Of a stretch of DNA of 64,000 nt, positions 41,616 to 51,625 are shown one piece after another. The DNA lies in the NCBI GenBank assembly GCA_028284195.1, contig JANQSE010000002.1, forward strand, positions 248,001 to 312,000, in the 5' to 3' direction. The translations under genes were made by a program, and so were the position numbers. Position 1 is the stretch's first letter, and each line of letters begins with the position of its first letter. Under the pieces are notes generated by a model. It did no database searches and was not told the DNA's origin. It was given only the letters and a program-made list of their open reading frames with translations. The DNA comes from Balneola sp. (lineage in GTDB: Bacteria; Bacteroidota; Rhodothermia; Balneolales; Balneolaceae).

Positions 41616-42473
41616 TTATTTGCTGGCAATAATATACCTGTTTCTATTGTCCAGGTCTTTTTTGATGGTGGTATTCCAGTTTTTTTTCGAAAAAATTTCT
41701 GAAACCTCCGGTGTATAATGTTCATTAGTTTCCAGATATACTGTTCCCTTTTTAGATAGGTTTGAAAAGCAGAATTTTTCAATCGCCTCATACATATTTT
41801 TGGTACTGTCGCAAAAAAGAGCAAGGTGTGGTTCGTAGTTTAATACTTCCTTATCAAGCTGTTGTTTCTCTTCATTCAGAATGTAAGGTGGATTTGAAAT
41901 TATGAGATCAATCTTCTCAGGAATTTTTGGTTTATGGTCGAAGAGGTCGTGTTGAAAAAAGTAAACATCCACACGATTAAGTGAGGCGTTTTCTTTGGCA
42001 ATTTCTAGCGCTTCTTTTGATACGTCAAATGCCGACACATCCCAGTTTGGATTTTCCTTTTTCAGGGCGATTGGAATGCAGCCCGATCCTGTTCCTATAT
42101 CCAGAACGTATAGCGTTTTGTTGGAAGGGTGCTCATCGATTACTAGTTGAACAAGTTGCTCGGTTTCTTGTCGCGGAATAAGAACTTTTTCGTTGACTTT
42201 AATTTTGTATCCATAAAACTCTGTTTCGCCTGTTATATACTGAAGAGGTTCGTGCCGGGCTCTTCGTTGTACCATGATGCGAAGTGTTTGCAATTCTGAG
42301 CCAGTCAATGGGCGGTCATAGTTTATATATAAATCTAACCTCTTGATCCCAAGAACATCAGCTAATAGCCACTCAATACTAAAACGGGGAGACTTTATTT
42401 CTTTTTCCGAAAAGTAAGAAGTAGCCCATTCCAACATGGAAAGTATAGTCCATTCGGAAGGTGTTTGCGACAT
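41616..42473 (-). CDS. prmC: Peptide chain release factor glutamine methyltransferase
   Basis: 285 residues. The N-terminal helical domain (1-about 90) is followed by a SAM-binding Rossmann domain with VLDIGTGSGCIPIALKKE and the catalytic NPPYI motif (DLIISNPPYILNEE). It methylates the Gln of the GGQ motif in RF1/RF2. Its start codon shares one base with the stop of the upstream gene (TAATG). Confidence 0.95.
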   Translation of the reverse strand: MSQTPSEWTILSMLEWATSYFSEKEIKSPRFSIEWLLADVLGIKRLDLYINYDRPLTGSELQTLRIMVQRRARHEPLQYITGETEFYGYKIKVNEKVLIPRQETEQLVQLVIDEHPSNKTLYVLDIGTGSGCIPIALKKENPNWDVSAFDVSKEALEIAKENASLNRVDVYFFQHDLFDHKPKIPEKIDLIISNPPYILNEEKQQLDKEVLNYEPHLALFCDSTKNMYEAIEKFCFSNLSKKGTVYLETNEHYTPEVSEIFSKKNWNTTIKKDLDNRNRYIIASK

Positions 42474-42868
42474 TATATATCGTCTTCGTCGTCTTCTTTA
42501 GGAACGTCTGAAATTTGCTCTTCCTGAACCGTTAACCCAAAACGTTTTCCAAAATCAAGAATAAAATCTATTACGTTGGCCTCTATATTTCTTTCTTCTG
42601 AGAGCGAACTCCCTCTAAACCCCATGCGCCCACCGGTTTTTTTTAGAATTATTTTATTATGCTTTGCTGTACTTTCAAAAATGCAGGTTAGCGTAACGCT
42701 AGAGTTAATTTGCTTTTCATATTCTTCATAAACTGCGACAAATAATCCATTTTCTTCTTTAATATGTTCATATAGAAATTTTGGAGGATGTTCTTTAAAC
42801 ATCTTACCAGACATCCTTCGAAGTGTAGCAGCAGGGCCAAAAACCAGGAATGTAGTATGTGAATTCAT
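42473..42868 (-). CDS. Unrecognised small cytosolic protein upstream of prmC
   Basis: 131 residues, without signal peptide or helix. The N-terminal phrase FLVFGPAATLRRMSGKMF, strands VTLTCIFESTAKHNKIILKKTGG and an acidic tail KEDDEDDI are visible. I do not recognise a family. It is coupled to prmC by a 1-nt overlap and is divergent from the outer-membrane protein gene. Confidence 0.6.
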   Translation of the reverse strand: MNSHTTFLVFGPAATLRRMSGKMFKEHPPKFLYEHIKEENGLFVAVYEEYEKQINSSVTLTCIFESTAKHNKIILKKTGGRMGFRGSSLSEERNIEANVIDFILDFGKRFGLTVQEEQISDVPKEDDEDDI

Positions 42869-42994
42869 ACAGTGTATTTAATTCAGTTTAAATTTGGTGG
42901 TGAAAATAACATGTTATTCAATTAAGGCAATAAGAAAATCAGTTATTTTTCGTTCATTTTGTATTACATTTCCTTTTTAAAAAAATTTAATGAT

Positions 42995-43807
42995 ATGAAA
43001 AAGCTATTTTTACTTGGTTTAACAGGACTCTTTTTGGGGGTTTCTTCAAGTGTATATGCTCAGTTTGGCGAACCAGAAGTACAAAAACAGGAAAAGCCCA
43101 AAAACCTTTATGATGAAGGTTACAGATCCGGCTTCGGTTTTCTTTTTGATATCAACGATTTTGGTATTGGCGTTGGGGGGCAGTTCCGAAAAGGGCTTGG
43201 GCCATATACTGAAGCTTTGGTATCGTTTAAAATAGCAGGCTTAAGAGATACAAGAGAACAAACATATATTGATATATTTTTTGGCACACGCACCATTCCA
43301 GATAAATTTCAACGGGTAGTTTCTTTTCCATTAAAGGTAGGAGTAAAGAGAAGATTATTCGCAGACCAAATTACCGATAACTTTAGGGTTTTTGGAAGTA
43401 TTAGTGGCGGGCCGGTTTTGGCATATTCTTACCCATATTTTAATGATAGCAATAACAACGGCTTTCGGGAAAGTAGTTTTTTGTTGTATGGACGTGTTGA
43501 AAGGACAAATGATATTTTTACAGGTTGGAAAGAAGCTGAATCCCATTTTGGATGGACAGGAGATGTTCAAGTTGGTATAGATTTTAGTAGTAATTTTGCC
43601 AGCCTCCAGAGTATTCAGTTTGGCTACAATTTCAATTATTTTAATAAAGGCATTCAAATACTTGAACCAAACCGACCCGACCTTGATAGCAATGGCCGGC
43701 TGCAGTTTGATCAGAGCGGGGATGTAATAGTTGAGCCAAATCATAAGCCGGGTAAGTTTTATGGTTCGGCACAAATCAGTTTCATTTTCGGATGGATGTG
43801 GAACTAG
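42995..43807 (+). CDS. Predicted outer-membrane beta-barrel protein
   Basis: 270 residues from the ATG at 42995, chosen because it gives the signal peptide MKKLFLLGLTGLFLGVSSSVYAQ. The rest alternates glycine/aromatic-rich strands (GFLFDINDFGIGVGGQFRKGLGPYTEALVSFKIAG, VFGSISGGPVLAYSYPYF, GDVQVGIDFSSNFASLQSIQFGYNFNYF) and ends SAQISFIFGWMWN, the aromatic end expected of an 8-12-strand barrel. Function unknown. Its stop overlaps the convergent HAD gene by 4 nt. Confidence 0.75.
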   Translation: MKKLFLLGLTGLFLGVSSSVYAQFGEPEVQKQEKPKNLYDEGYRSGFGFLFDINDFGIGVGGQFRKGLGPYTEALVSFKIAGLRDTREQTYIDIFFGTRTIPDKFQRVVSFPLKVGVKRRLFADQITDNFRVFGSISGGPVLAYSYPYFNDSNNNGFRESSFLLYGRVERTNDIFTGWKEAESHFGWTGDVQVGIDFSSNFASLQSIQFGYNFNYFNKGIQILEPNRPDLDSNGRLQFDQSGDVIVEPNHKPGKFYGSAQISFIFGWMWN

Positions 43808-44493
43808 GAGCTAATCAATTCAGGAAACCATCTTTCAGGGTGGCATAAATTTGGAAGAACTAAATCAGGATCAAGCTCCATTAGTTCTTCCTTTGTGAAT
43901 TTTCCTGTTGTTACTGCCACGCACCTCATTCCTGCATATTTTGCGCATTCAATATCCCGAGGGGTATCTCCTATAACAATACATCTCCCGGGATCAGTAT
44001 TGATTCCTAAATCTTTACTTACCATTTCAACAGCATGTGCTGGAAGTTGATTTCTGTCATGCTCAAATTCACCAAAGGCACCAAATTTAAAATCATAATG
44101 AATTTCGGCAGCCTTTAATTTTGCCTTGGCCGCCCGCTCAATATTTCCGGTAAGTAAGCCGATGTGAGCCTTTAATTCATGAAAAAATAAAATGGATTCA
44201 TCTGCATAAGGATGCTTCATAATATGGCTTTGATTGATCTCTTTTTCGATGCTGCTTACATAACTTTCCTTAAGCCGCTTGTACAGGTTAGGATCGTGAG
44301 TATGGTTAATAAGAAAAGATGTCAGGATATCATGATCGGTTCGGCCTGAAAAAACATCTTTTTCCATGTTGGGATAATTAATGCCTAATTCGTCTAAAAT
44401 ACGACGAATGAGCGGGCGGTTAAAATCCTTCTTAACAGTTAATAAAGTGCCATCAATATCGAATAAGATGACCCATGGATGAATAGTACTCAA
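43804..44493 (-). CDS. HAD-superfamily hydrolase (phosphoglycolate-phosphatase-like)
   Basis: 229 residues. Motif I is VILFDIDGTLL with the nucleophile Asp, motif II is LLTGN, and motif III-IV is CIVIGDTPRDIECAKYAGM. A C1-type helical cap lies between motifs I and II. It probably hydrolyses a small phosphate ester in the cytosol; substrate not assignable. It overlaps the convergent barrel gene by 4 nt and is divergent from enolase. Confidence 0.88.
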   Translation of the reverse strand: MSTIHPWVILFDIDGTLLTVKKDFNRPLIRRILDELGINYPNMEKDVFSGRTDHDILTSFLINHTHDPNLYKRLKESYVSSIEKEINQSHIMKHPYADESILFFHELKAHIGLLTGNIERAAKAKLKAAEIHYDFKFGAFGEFEHDRNQLPAHAVEMVSKDLGINTDPGRCIVIGDTPRDIECAKYAGMRCVAVTTGKFTKEELMELDPDLVLPNLCHPERWFPELISS

Positions 44494-44543
44494 GAGAATA
44501 AATTTGTTTTCAGAAAAAGTATGAATTAGTTCAATAAAAGAGC

Positions 44544-45897
<1,354 letters not shown>

Positions 45898-45907
45898 TGA
45901 AAGAATA

Positions 45908-46993
45908 ATGAAGCAGCTTTTTACTTTAGTAACATCCTTGTTGGTAACAACATCGGTTTTAGCGCAGAACGAATTTATTCATCCAACTAAAACCGGAACG
46001 GAATTAATAGATTCACTACAGCAGAACTATTCTGTAACCAATGCACAATCATACAATGCGGCGCGTGATGCCATGTTTGAGCAGATTGATAAAAAAGAGG
46101 GAAGCCAGATTTCGTGTGTATATACAGGTTATACAATAACATTTACAGACAGGCAGGATGCTCAAGGCGGCAATAACGAGCCAAGTGATTTTAATACGGA
46201 ACATACCTGGCCGCAAAGTTTTTTTGATCAGGCTTCTCCGATGAGAACAGACATCCATCACTTATATCCAACCCGCCAGGATGTTAATGCTGCAAGGTCT
46301 AACCTGAAATTTGATGAAATACCTGATGAAAATACCAATACCTGGTACCGGGAAAACTCAAATCAATCGTCAATTCCTGTTTCTAATATTGATGAATACA
46401 GCGAGTTATTGAGCAATACTTCTTTTGAACCCCGGGAAGACCACAAAGGAAATGTAGCAAGAGCATTATTTTATTTTTGGGCGATCTATCAGGATAACAG
46501 CAACGTAGTAAATGACGCCACCGATAACGAAGCATTTTTCAATAGCATGAAAGATGTGTTGTTAAGTTGGCATGATGCCGACCCGGTTGATCAGGCAGAA
46601 GTAGATCGCAGTACTGCTATAGAAAGTGTCCAGGGCAATAGGAATCCTTTCATTCATGATACTACGTTAGTGAGAAGAGCTTTTTTTGGAGGGATGCCGG
46701 TTTCGGCTGAGGACGAATCCCAAATACCTGTTACTGTAACGCTCTCTCAAAATTACCCGAACCCGTTTAATCCGGTTACGAGTATTCGATTCGAGCTTGA
46801 AAATGCTCAATTTGTTTCTTTGTCTGTATTTGATCAGCTTGGCAGAAAGGTTTCTACGTTGGTTAGTGGCAGAAAATCTGCAGGTGCACATACAGTTTCT
46901 TTTAATGCTTCTTCTCTGGGGTCGGGTGTTTATTATTATCGTTTGCAAACCAATGAAGCAGTGCTAACCCGAAAGATGACCTTGATTAAATAA
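45908..46993 (+). CDS. Secreted endonuclease I-family nuclease with T9SS sorting domain
   Basis: 361 residues from the ATG at 45908, which exposes the signal peptide MKQLFTLVTSLLVTTSVLAQ. The endonuclease I core is VYTGYTITF, FNTEHTWPQSFF, MRTDIHHLYPTRQDVNAARSNLKFDE and DHKGNVARALFYFW, that is the His-containing beta-beta-metal-type site. The C-terminal 80 residues are a type A T9SS sorting domain: LSQNYPNPFNPVTSIRFELE, then SLGSGVYYYRLQT and KMTLIK. Inferred role: cell-surface or secreted nuclease for DNA uptake or scavenging. Confidence 0.92.
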   Translation: MKQLFTLVTSLLVTTSVLAQNEFIHPTKTGTELIDSLQQNYSVTNAQSYNAARDAMFEQIDKKEGSQISCVYTGYTITFTDRQDAQGGNNEPSDFNTEHTWPQSFFDQASPMRTDIHHLYPTRQDVNAARSNLKFDEIPDENTNTWYRENSNQSSIPVSNIDEYSELLSNTSFEPREDHKGNVARALFYFWAIYQDNSNVVNDATDNEAFFNSMKDVLLSWHDADPVDQAEVDRSTAIESVQGNRNPFIHDTTLVRRAFFGGMPVSAEDESQIPVTVTLSQNYPNPFNPVTSIRFELENAQFVSLSVFDQLGRKVSTLVSGRKSAGAHTVSFNASSLGSGVYYYRLQTNEAVLTRKMTLIK

Positions 46994-47127
46994 GTGTGGA
47001 TCTGATTTAATCTTCCTTCAGTCTAAGATTTTGATAAAGGTATACAAGCCGGCGTGGGAAATATTTAGCGGCTCAATCCTTCTTCTCAAACATTAATTGT
47101 ATGTATTATATTTTGTACTATTAAAGC

Positions 47128-48258
47128 ATGAGAATCACTTCGCTTGATCTGCTTCATTTTCGAAACCATGTAAAAACACAAATAAACTGGGCTCCGCATT
47201 TGAATGTAATTACAGGGCCAAATGGTGCGGGTAAAACCAGTTTGATTGATGCCATTCATTTTTTGTGTATGTCCCGGAGTTTTGTTTCCACAACAGATCA
47301 ATATGTGGTTAATACAGGCGAATCATTTTTTATGATTAAAGGGCATTTTGAAGGAAAAATTCGATCAGAATTTGATGTAAGCTGCTCTTACTCCCGTGGG
47401 GAAGGGAAAAAGATTTTTGTAAATGAATCTCCGCTTGACCGGCTTTCTGATTTAATAGGCATGGTTCCGGTAGTTGTACTTTCGCCCGACGATAAAAAAC
47501 TTACGATAGAAGGCCCTGTTGAGCGGCGCACTTTTCTGGATTCTTTTATCAGCCAGATTTCTCCTCCTTATTTAAGAGACCTTATTGATTACCAGAAGGT
47601 GAGAAGACAAAGAAATACATTGCTTAAAGATTTTCAGGGCCCGGCCGATCTGTTAAAAAGTTATCTGGAGCCATGGAATATCCAGTTAGTCGAAACGGGG
47701 TCCCGCATAATTGCGATGAGATATCAGGTACTGGAAAACTTCAAATCCTTTCTTGAAAAAGATTATGCTATGATTTCGGGTATGGATTTAACTACCGGGT
47801 TAACATATCAAACATTTTGCGAGCCATCTGCTAATGCAGAAGAAATACAAGTTCAATATGAACAGGCACTGGAAGAAAGCATTGATAAAGAAATAGAACG
47901 GGAGCAAACGCTGGTTGGCCCTCACAAAGATGAGATCATTTTTTATCTGGATGATTTTGAACTTCGAAGATTTGGATCACAAGGACAGCACCGGTTATTT
48001 GCACTATCGTTGAAACTTGCGCAATTACATTATTACTCTGATGAGCTGGATGACCTTCCCATTCTTATGTTGGATGATGTATTTGGTGATCTTGACCTGA
48101 AAAAAACAGAGGTGCTGTTAAGTGCCTTACAGGCTCATGAAGGCCAGACTTTCATAACCTCAGCTAATCCGGTACCTTTTGGGGAGTTTGTAAACTTTGA
48201 TGGAGAACGAAACAGATTCTACAAAGTAGAACAAGGAAATATCGAGATAATAAAATGA
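47128..48258 (+). CDS. recF: DNA replication and repair protein RecF
   Basis: 376 residues. Walker A is GPNGAGKTSLIDAIHFLC (about 32-49), the central arm contains GMVPVVVLSPDDKKLTIEGPVERRTFLD, the ABC signature is in FGSQGQHRLFALSLKLA, and Walker B/D-loop is LMLDDVFGDLD. It loads RecA at gaps with RecO/RecR. It overlaps the DUF721 gene by 4 nt, the usual recF-DUF721 arrangement. Confidence 0.96.
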   Translation: MRITSLDLLHFRNHVKTQINWAPHLNVITGPNGAGKTSLIDAIHFLCMSRSFVSTTDQYVVNTGESFFMIKGHFEGKIRSEFDVSCSYSRGEGKKIFVNESPLDRLSDLIGMVPVVVLSPDDKKLTIEGPVERRTFLDSFISQISPPYLRDLIDYQKVRRQRNTLLKDFQGPADLLKSYLEPWNIQLVETGSRIIAMRYQVLENFKSFLEKDYAMISGMDLTTGLTYQTFCEPSANAEEIQVQYEQALEESIDKEIEREQTLVGPHKDEIIFYLDDFELRRFGSQGQHRLFALSLKLAQLHYYSDELDDLPILMLDDVFGDLDLKKTEVLLSALQAHEGQTFITSANPVPFGEFVNFDGERNRFYKVEQGNIEIIK

Positions 48259-48548
48259 GGTTCGACACACCAAAACCCATCCGGGATTCTCTGCAGAAAT
48301 ATTTGGATAAATTTCCTCAGAAGAGGAAGTTGCGCCAAGGCATGGTATTATCTGTTTGGGAAGAAGTGGTTGGGGAACGGATTGCATCTCAGGTAAACGA
48401 CGTACATTTTGAATCGGGAAAGCTTGTAATTAAAGTCTCTAATCAGGTTTGGAGACACGAAATACATGCAAATCGATTCAGTATTGCAAAGAAATTAAAT
48501 ATAAAAGTAAAAGCTGAAGTGGTAAAAGAGATTATAGTACGCAGCTAG
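48255..48548 (+). CDS. DUF721/DciA-like protein
   Basis: 97 residues. MVLSVWEEVVGERIASQVNDVHFESGKLVIKVSNQVWRHEIHANRFSIAKKLN is the KH-like DUF721 core. Homologues (DciA) are helicase-loader proteins that work with DnaB in bacteria lacking DnaC. Here it is short and translationally coupled to recF, which supports a replication-associated role. Confidence 0.85.
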   Translation: MRFDTPKPIRDSLQKYLDKFPQKRKLRQGMVLSVWEEVVGERIASQVNDVHFESGKLVIKVSNQVWRHEIHANRFSIAKKLNIKVKAEVVKEIIVRS

Positions 48549-48582
48549 TTGAATAAAGCGCGATTCGCATCTATATTAGTTT

Positions 48583-49596
48583 ATGGCAGAGAACTCTAAC
48601 AAAAATATTAAAGAACGTGTACTTTCTTTTGTAAAGAAGGAAAAAAGGCCGGATACAGAAGAAGGTGAAAGCAGGGTTTTAAGCCGGGAAAACATTCTTG
48701 TTTTTGTGTTTGCTTATGTTGTTTCCATAAGTTTATGGTTTGCTGTAAATCTTAACGGGATTTTCAATGTTACGGTTCAAATGCCCCTCGAAGTTGGCAA
48801 TATTCCGGATGATATGGCATTGACCAATCAACTTCCGCAATATGTAGAAGTTAATTTAAGCGGCACTGCTCTTCCACTTATAAACCTGTATAACAATCCG
48901 CCTTCAATTCCCATTGATGTTGAAGATTCGGAAGTGAATTTATTTAACCAGGTTCGCCAACAAATGAATTCTTTCCAGGAAGTTGATGTCTCTAAAGTTG
49001 AGCCTTTGCTTGTTGCCGTTAATCTGGAAGAAAAAATTTCAAAGAAAGTACCTATTCGATTTGAATGGGATATTGAGTTTGAATTGCGCTATGGATTTAT
49101 AAGCCAACCAAAAATCACTCCGGATAGCATTGAGGTAACGGGGGCGGTATCTCAGGTGAATGCATTAACAGAATGGAGAATACCTGAAACAATAACCTTG
49201 AGTGAGGTTAGAACCGATGTGGATGAAACGATAGAGATTACCAATACTAATCCCTTATTAGAAACCTTGTTGGAAAGCGTTCAATTTACTGCTGATGTTT
49301 CTGAATTTACCGAAAGCGAGATAAACGTGTATATTCGTACCCGCGATTTACCGAGGGGACAGAGCATTACATACAATCCTTCTTCAATTACTATAAAGTA
49401 TGATGTTCCGTTGGAGCAGTTTTCAGAAATTGCTGACCAAATTCCCTATGCAGTATATGTACCCTATCAAAAAATTGAAGAGGATGAAACCGGCTTTGTA
49501 ACACCTGATATTGAATTGACAGCGACAAAGTATGCGTTAAAGCTCCGTAGTTTTCAGCCTAAAGCAGTGGCTTACTTCAGTGTAGTAGATCAGTAG
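48583..49596 (+). CDS. YbbR-repeat membrane-anchored protein
   Basis: 337 residues. A basic N-terminus is followed by one membrane helix (ILVFVFAYVVSISLWFAV, about 37-54). The exported part holds repeated YbbR-like beta modules, for example FNVTVQMPLEVGNIPDDMALTNQLPQYVEVNLSG, KKVPIRFEWDIEFELRYGFISQPKITPDSIEVTG and INVYIRTRDLPRGQSITYNPSSITIKY. YbbR/CdaR proteins often control diadenylate cyclase, but no cdaA is next to it here. It lies 34 nt downstream of the DciA-like gene. Confidence 0.8.
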   Translation: MAENSNKNIKERVLSFVKKEKRPDTEEGESRVLSRENILVFVFAYVVSISLWFAVNLNGIFNVTVQMPLEVGNIPDDMALTNQLPQYVEVNLSGTALPLINLYNNPPSIPIDVEDSEVNLFNQVRQQMNSFQEVDVSKVEPLLVAVNLEEKISKKVPIRFEWDIEFELRYGFISQPKITPDSIEVTGAVSQVNALTEWRIPETITLSEVRTDVDETIEITNTNPLLETLLESVQFTADVSEFTESEINVYIRTRDLPRGQSITYNPSSITIKYDVPLEQFSEIADQIPYAVYVPYQKIEEDETGFVTPDIELTATKYALKLRSFQPKAVAYFSVVDQ

Positions 49597-49641
49597 TCAC
49601 ATCATTTTGCTGTTATAATATGATTCGTTGGCATTTTTGTC

Positions 49642-49670
49642 TTGACACAAAAGTGTTCAAAAAGTTTTTT
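49642..49670 (+). terminator. Weak terminator between convergent YbbR-like and ispH genes
   Basis: TTGACAC pairs with GTGT-TCAA (one bulge) across an AAAA loop (49642-49660), followed by AAAGTTTTTT. Low G-C content makes it weak. Confidence 0.4.
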
Positions 49671-49672
49671 CA

Positions 49673-50923
49673 TCAACTTTCGGCTATAAGCTTTTCCTCA
49701 AAAGGAGTAATTACTTCATCTACTTCCTTTACACCTTCAAAATAGGAAAGCACCTTCAGCATTACTTCATCGACCAGAACATCCGGGCAGGAAGCACCTG
49801 AAGTAAGGGCAACTTTCAATGGCTTCTTATTAGTTAGAAGCCAGTTTTCTGTTTCCTGAATGCTCTTTTCCCACTGGTTGAAATGAACAATGTGATTTTC
49901 AGATTTGAGTTCTGAAGCGTCTCTTACATGATAAGTCGGGAATGAGTGCTCAAGAATTTCAACCAAATGCATGGTATTTGACGAGTTGTAACCCCCAACC
50001 ACTAAAGCAAGGTCAGGATCTGTTTCTGTAAGAGCTAAAGTGGCAGATTGGTTTTCGTTGGTGGCGTAGCACAGTGTGTCGGATGTGTCTGCAAAATGAT
50101 TGAGGATATCGGTTTTGCCGTACAAAGAAATGGCAGCTTCCTTCAGTATATCCATCACTTCCTGTGTTTCGGTAGCAAGCATGGTGGTTTGGTTTATCAC
50201 GCCAAATCGCTGCAAATCTTTGTATGGATCAAAACCGGGGGTGGATTTGTGACCGAAGTACTTTTCAAAGTCGGAGAGTGGTCGCTTTTTGGTCATGATT
50301 TCTGCAAGAACAACAGCCTCTTTGGGATTAAATACAACAACCACGGCCGAATGTTCGGCGCTGTGGGAGAATGTAGCTCTGGTTTCTTCATGCTCATGTT
50401 TGCCATGTACTACCAGGCTGTATTCCTTTTTACCAAGCTGCTTTCCACGCTTCCATACTTTCTCAACAAACGGGCAGGTGGTATTAAACTGGTAGGGGTC
50501 AATCCCCACTTTTTGTAGTTCTTCCTGAATTTCTAAAGTGGTACCAAACGCGGGCACAATCACAATATCCTCTGAATTAAGGGATGAAATGGGAATTCGT
50601 TCGGTTCCATCAGTATCGAATAAAAATTGTACTCCTCGCCCAAGCAGATCTTCATTCACCGTTGGGTTGTGGATCATCTCGCTTAGCAGGTAGATGCTTT
50701 TTTCCGGGTTTTCTTCCACTGCCCGGTATGCAATATCAATGGCATTTTCTACGCCGTAGCAAAAACCAAAAAAACGTGGAATAAAAAACTGAACCGGGCC
50801 AAAATCCAGCAGTGTGGGCTTCAAATCCTTTTTCATCGGGTCCGTAATTTTCGTTGCCTCCTTTACCTTCCGAATGATGGGGGACTTGTACATGTCAGGG
50901 ATTTGAAATTGTTTTCTTGCCAA
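49673..50923 (-). CDS. ispH: 4-hydroxy-3-methylbut-2-enyl diphosphate reductase
   Basis: 416 residues from a TTG start. It is of the longer type, about 100 residues more than the E. coli enzyme, mostly as an N-terminal extension. The three iron-sulfur cysteines are in FGFCYGVENAI, FNTTCPFVEKVWK and TSGASCPDVLVDEV, and VVHGKHEHEETRATFSH carries the substrate His/Glu. It makes IPP and DMAPP, the last step of the MEP pathway. Its start region is duplicated 590 nt upstream on the far side of a toxin-antitoxin module. Confidence 0.93.
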   Translation of the reverse strand: MARKQFQIPDMYKSPIIRKVKEATKITDPMKKDLKPTLLDFGPVQFFIPRFFGFCYGVENAIDIAYRAVEENPEKSIYLLSEMIHNPTVNEDLLGRGVQFLFDTDGTERIPISSLNSEDIVIVPAFGTTLEIQEELQKVGIDPYQFNTTCPFVEKVWKRGKQLGKKEYSLVVHGKHEHEETRATFSHSAEHSAVVVVFNPKEAVVLAEIMTKKRPLSDFEKYFGHKSTPGFDPYKDLQRFGVINQTTMLATETQEVMDILKEAAISLYGKTDILNHFADTSDTLCYATNENQSATLALTETDPDLALVVGGYNSSNTMHLVEILEHSFPTYHVRDASELKSENHIVHFNQWEKSIQETENWLLTNKKPLKVALTSGASCPDVLVDEVMLKVLSYFEGVKEVDEVITPFEEKLIAES

Positions 50924-50949
50924 GGCTTGTTAAAGGTTAATGGTTATTC
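50913..50949. repeat. Direct repeat flanking the toxin-antitoxin module, ispH-proximal copy
   Basis: It begins TTTCTTGCCAAGGCTTGTT and ends AATGGTTATT, with AAAGGTT in between. It matches 51508-51537 except for that 7-nt stretch and two substitutions. It contains the ispH start codon. Confidence 0.75.
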
Positions 50950-50970
50950 TGTAATTACATCAACAATGCT

Positions 50971-51276
50971 TTAAATTATTTTTTGAGTAGTGTTTTTATT
51001 CAAAGTACCAATTTTATACAGGATAATATTCTTTGAGCAAGTGAAGATTTTGTCAGGTCGGATGTTGCTTACTTTATTCAAAGAGCCAGATAAAAAATCA
51101 TTGTCATCAATAGAGATTGAGAATTTATTTTTAAGCGATTTGCTGGTTATCTGGCATAACAACAAATCGTCCCCGTCAAAATCCCGGATTACAAAGGCGG
51201 GCCTTTTTTTTGAGTTAGATAAATCGGAAAAGGGAAAAGGTACAACTACAATATCTCCTTTTACAAATTGGACCAT
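50971..51276 (-). CDS. MazF/PemK-family toxin
   Basis: 101 residues. FVKGDIVVVPFPFSDLSNSKKRPAFVIRD is the PemK/MazF beta-barrel opening, with the conserved KRPA segment whose Arg helps catalysis. DLLLCQITSKS and SNIRPDKIFTCS correspond to the later strands. Probable sequence-specific mRNA endonuclease. It overlaps the antitoxin gene by 16 nt and is flanked, with it, by direct repeats. Confidence 0.85.
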   Translation of the reverse strand: MVQFVKGDIVVVPFPFSDLSNSKKRPAFVIRDFDGDDLLLCQITSKSLKNKFSISIDDNDFLSGSLNKVSNIRPDKIFTCSKNIILYKIGTLNKNTTQKII

Positions 51277-51452
51277 GCTTCATCTTCCTCAGATTTCAGC
51301 CAGTCCTTTCCAAGCGAAGGTTCACTCACCAGAGTAGAAGACATGATTTCGCTCTCTTGTTTGATCAAAAATCGAACGTAATCCAAAACTTCTTTGGCTT
51401 TTTGTTCGGGTAGCTTATCGATTTCTATTTTTAGTTTTTCTTTTTCAGACAT
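51261..51452 (-). CDS. DUF2281-type antitoxin
   Basis: 63 residues. The N-terminal helices (KEKLKIEIDKLPEQKAKEVLDYVRFLIKQESE) and the acidic-tryptophan tail (GKDWLKSEEDEAWSNL) are typical of DUF2281 antitoxins paired with MazF- or PIN-type toxins. It has no obvious DNA-binding domain. The transcript probably starts almost at the ATG, judging from the promoter at 51457-51487. Confidence 0.82.
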   Translation of the reverse strand: MSEKEKLKIEIDKLPEQKAKEVLDYVRFLIKQESEIMSSTLVSEPSLGKDWLKSEEDEAWSNL

Positions 51453-51456
51453 ATAC

Positions 51457-51487
51457 CAAATATAAAAGTATTAAAAGAGTGAACCAA
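51457..51487 (-). promoter_or_regulatory. Promoter of the MazF-type module
   Basis: On the minus strand TTG (51487-51485), exactly 20 nt, then TATATTTG (51464-51457), a full match to TAnnTTTG. The start codon at 51452 is only 4 nt past the -7 element, so the mRNA is probably leaderless. Confidence 0.6.
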
Positions 51488-51507
51488 CCTATCTAATGGA
51501 AAGGACG

Positions 51508-51537
51508 TTTCTTGCCAAAGCTTGTTAATGGCTATTT
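51508..51537. repeat. Direct repeat flanking the toxin-antitoxin module, smc-proximal copy
   Basis: TTTCTTGCCAAAGCTTGTT followed by AATGGCTATT. It is the counterpart of 50913-50949 and reads, on the minus strand, as a second copy of the ispH start region (TTGGCAAGAAA). Confidence 0.75.
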
Positions 51538-51625
51538 GCTATTGGTGCTTGTACTGTACTCTATTTCGGATTCTTTAATAATGTTTGCTTTAGTGCATTT
51601 TAGATATCCGATATCCATTAACAAA

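Noticed and set aside
41537-41824. 95-codon minus-strand ORF at the oriC/prmC border
   Set aside because: It is an alternative frame of the prmC 3' end extending into the DnaA-box region, with no recognisable features.
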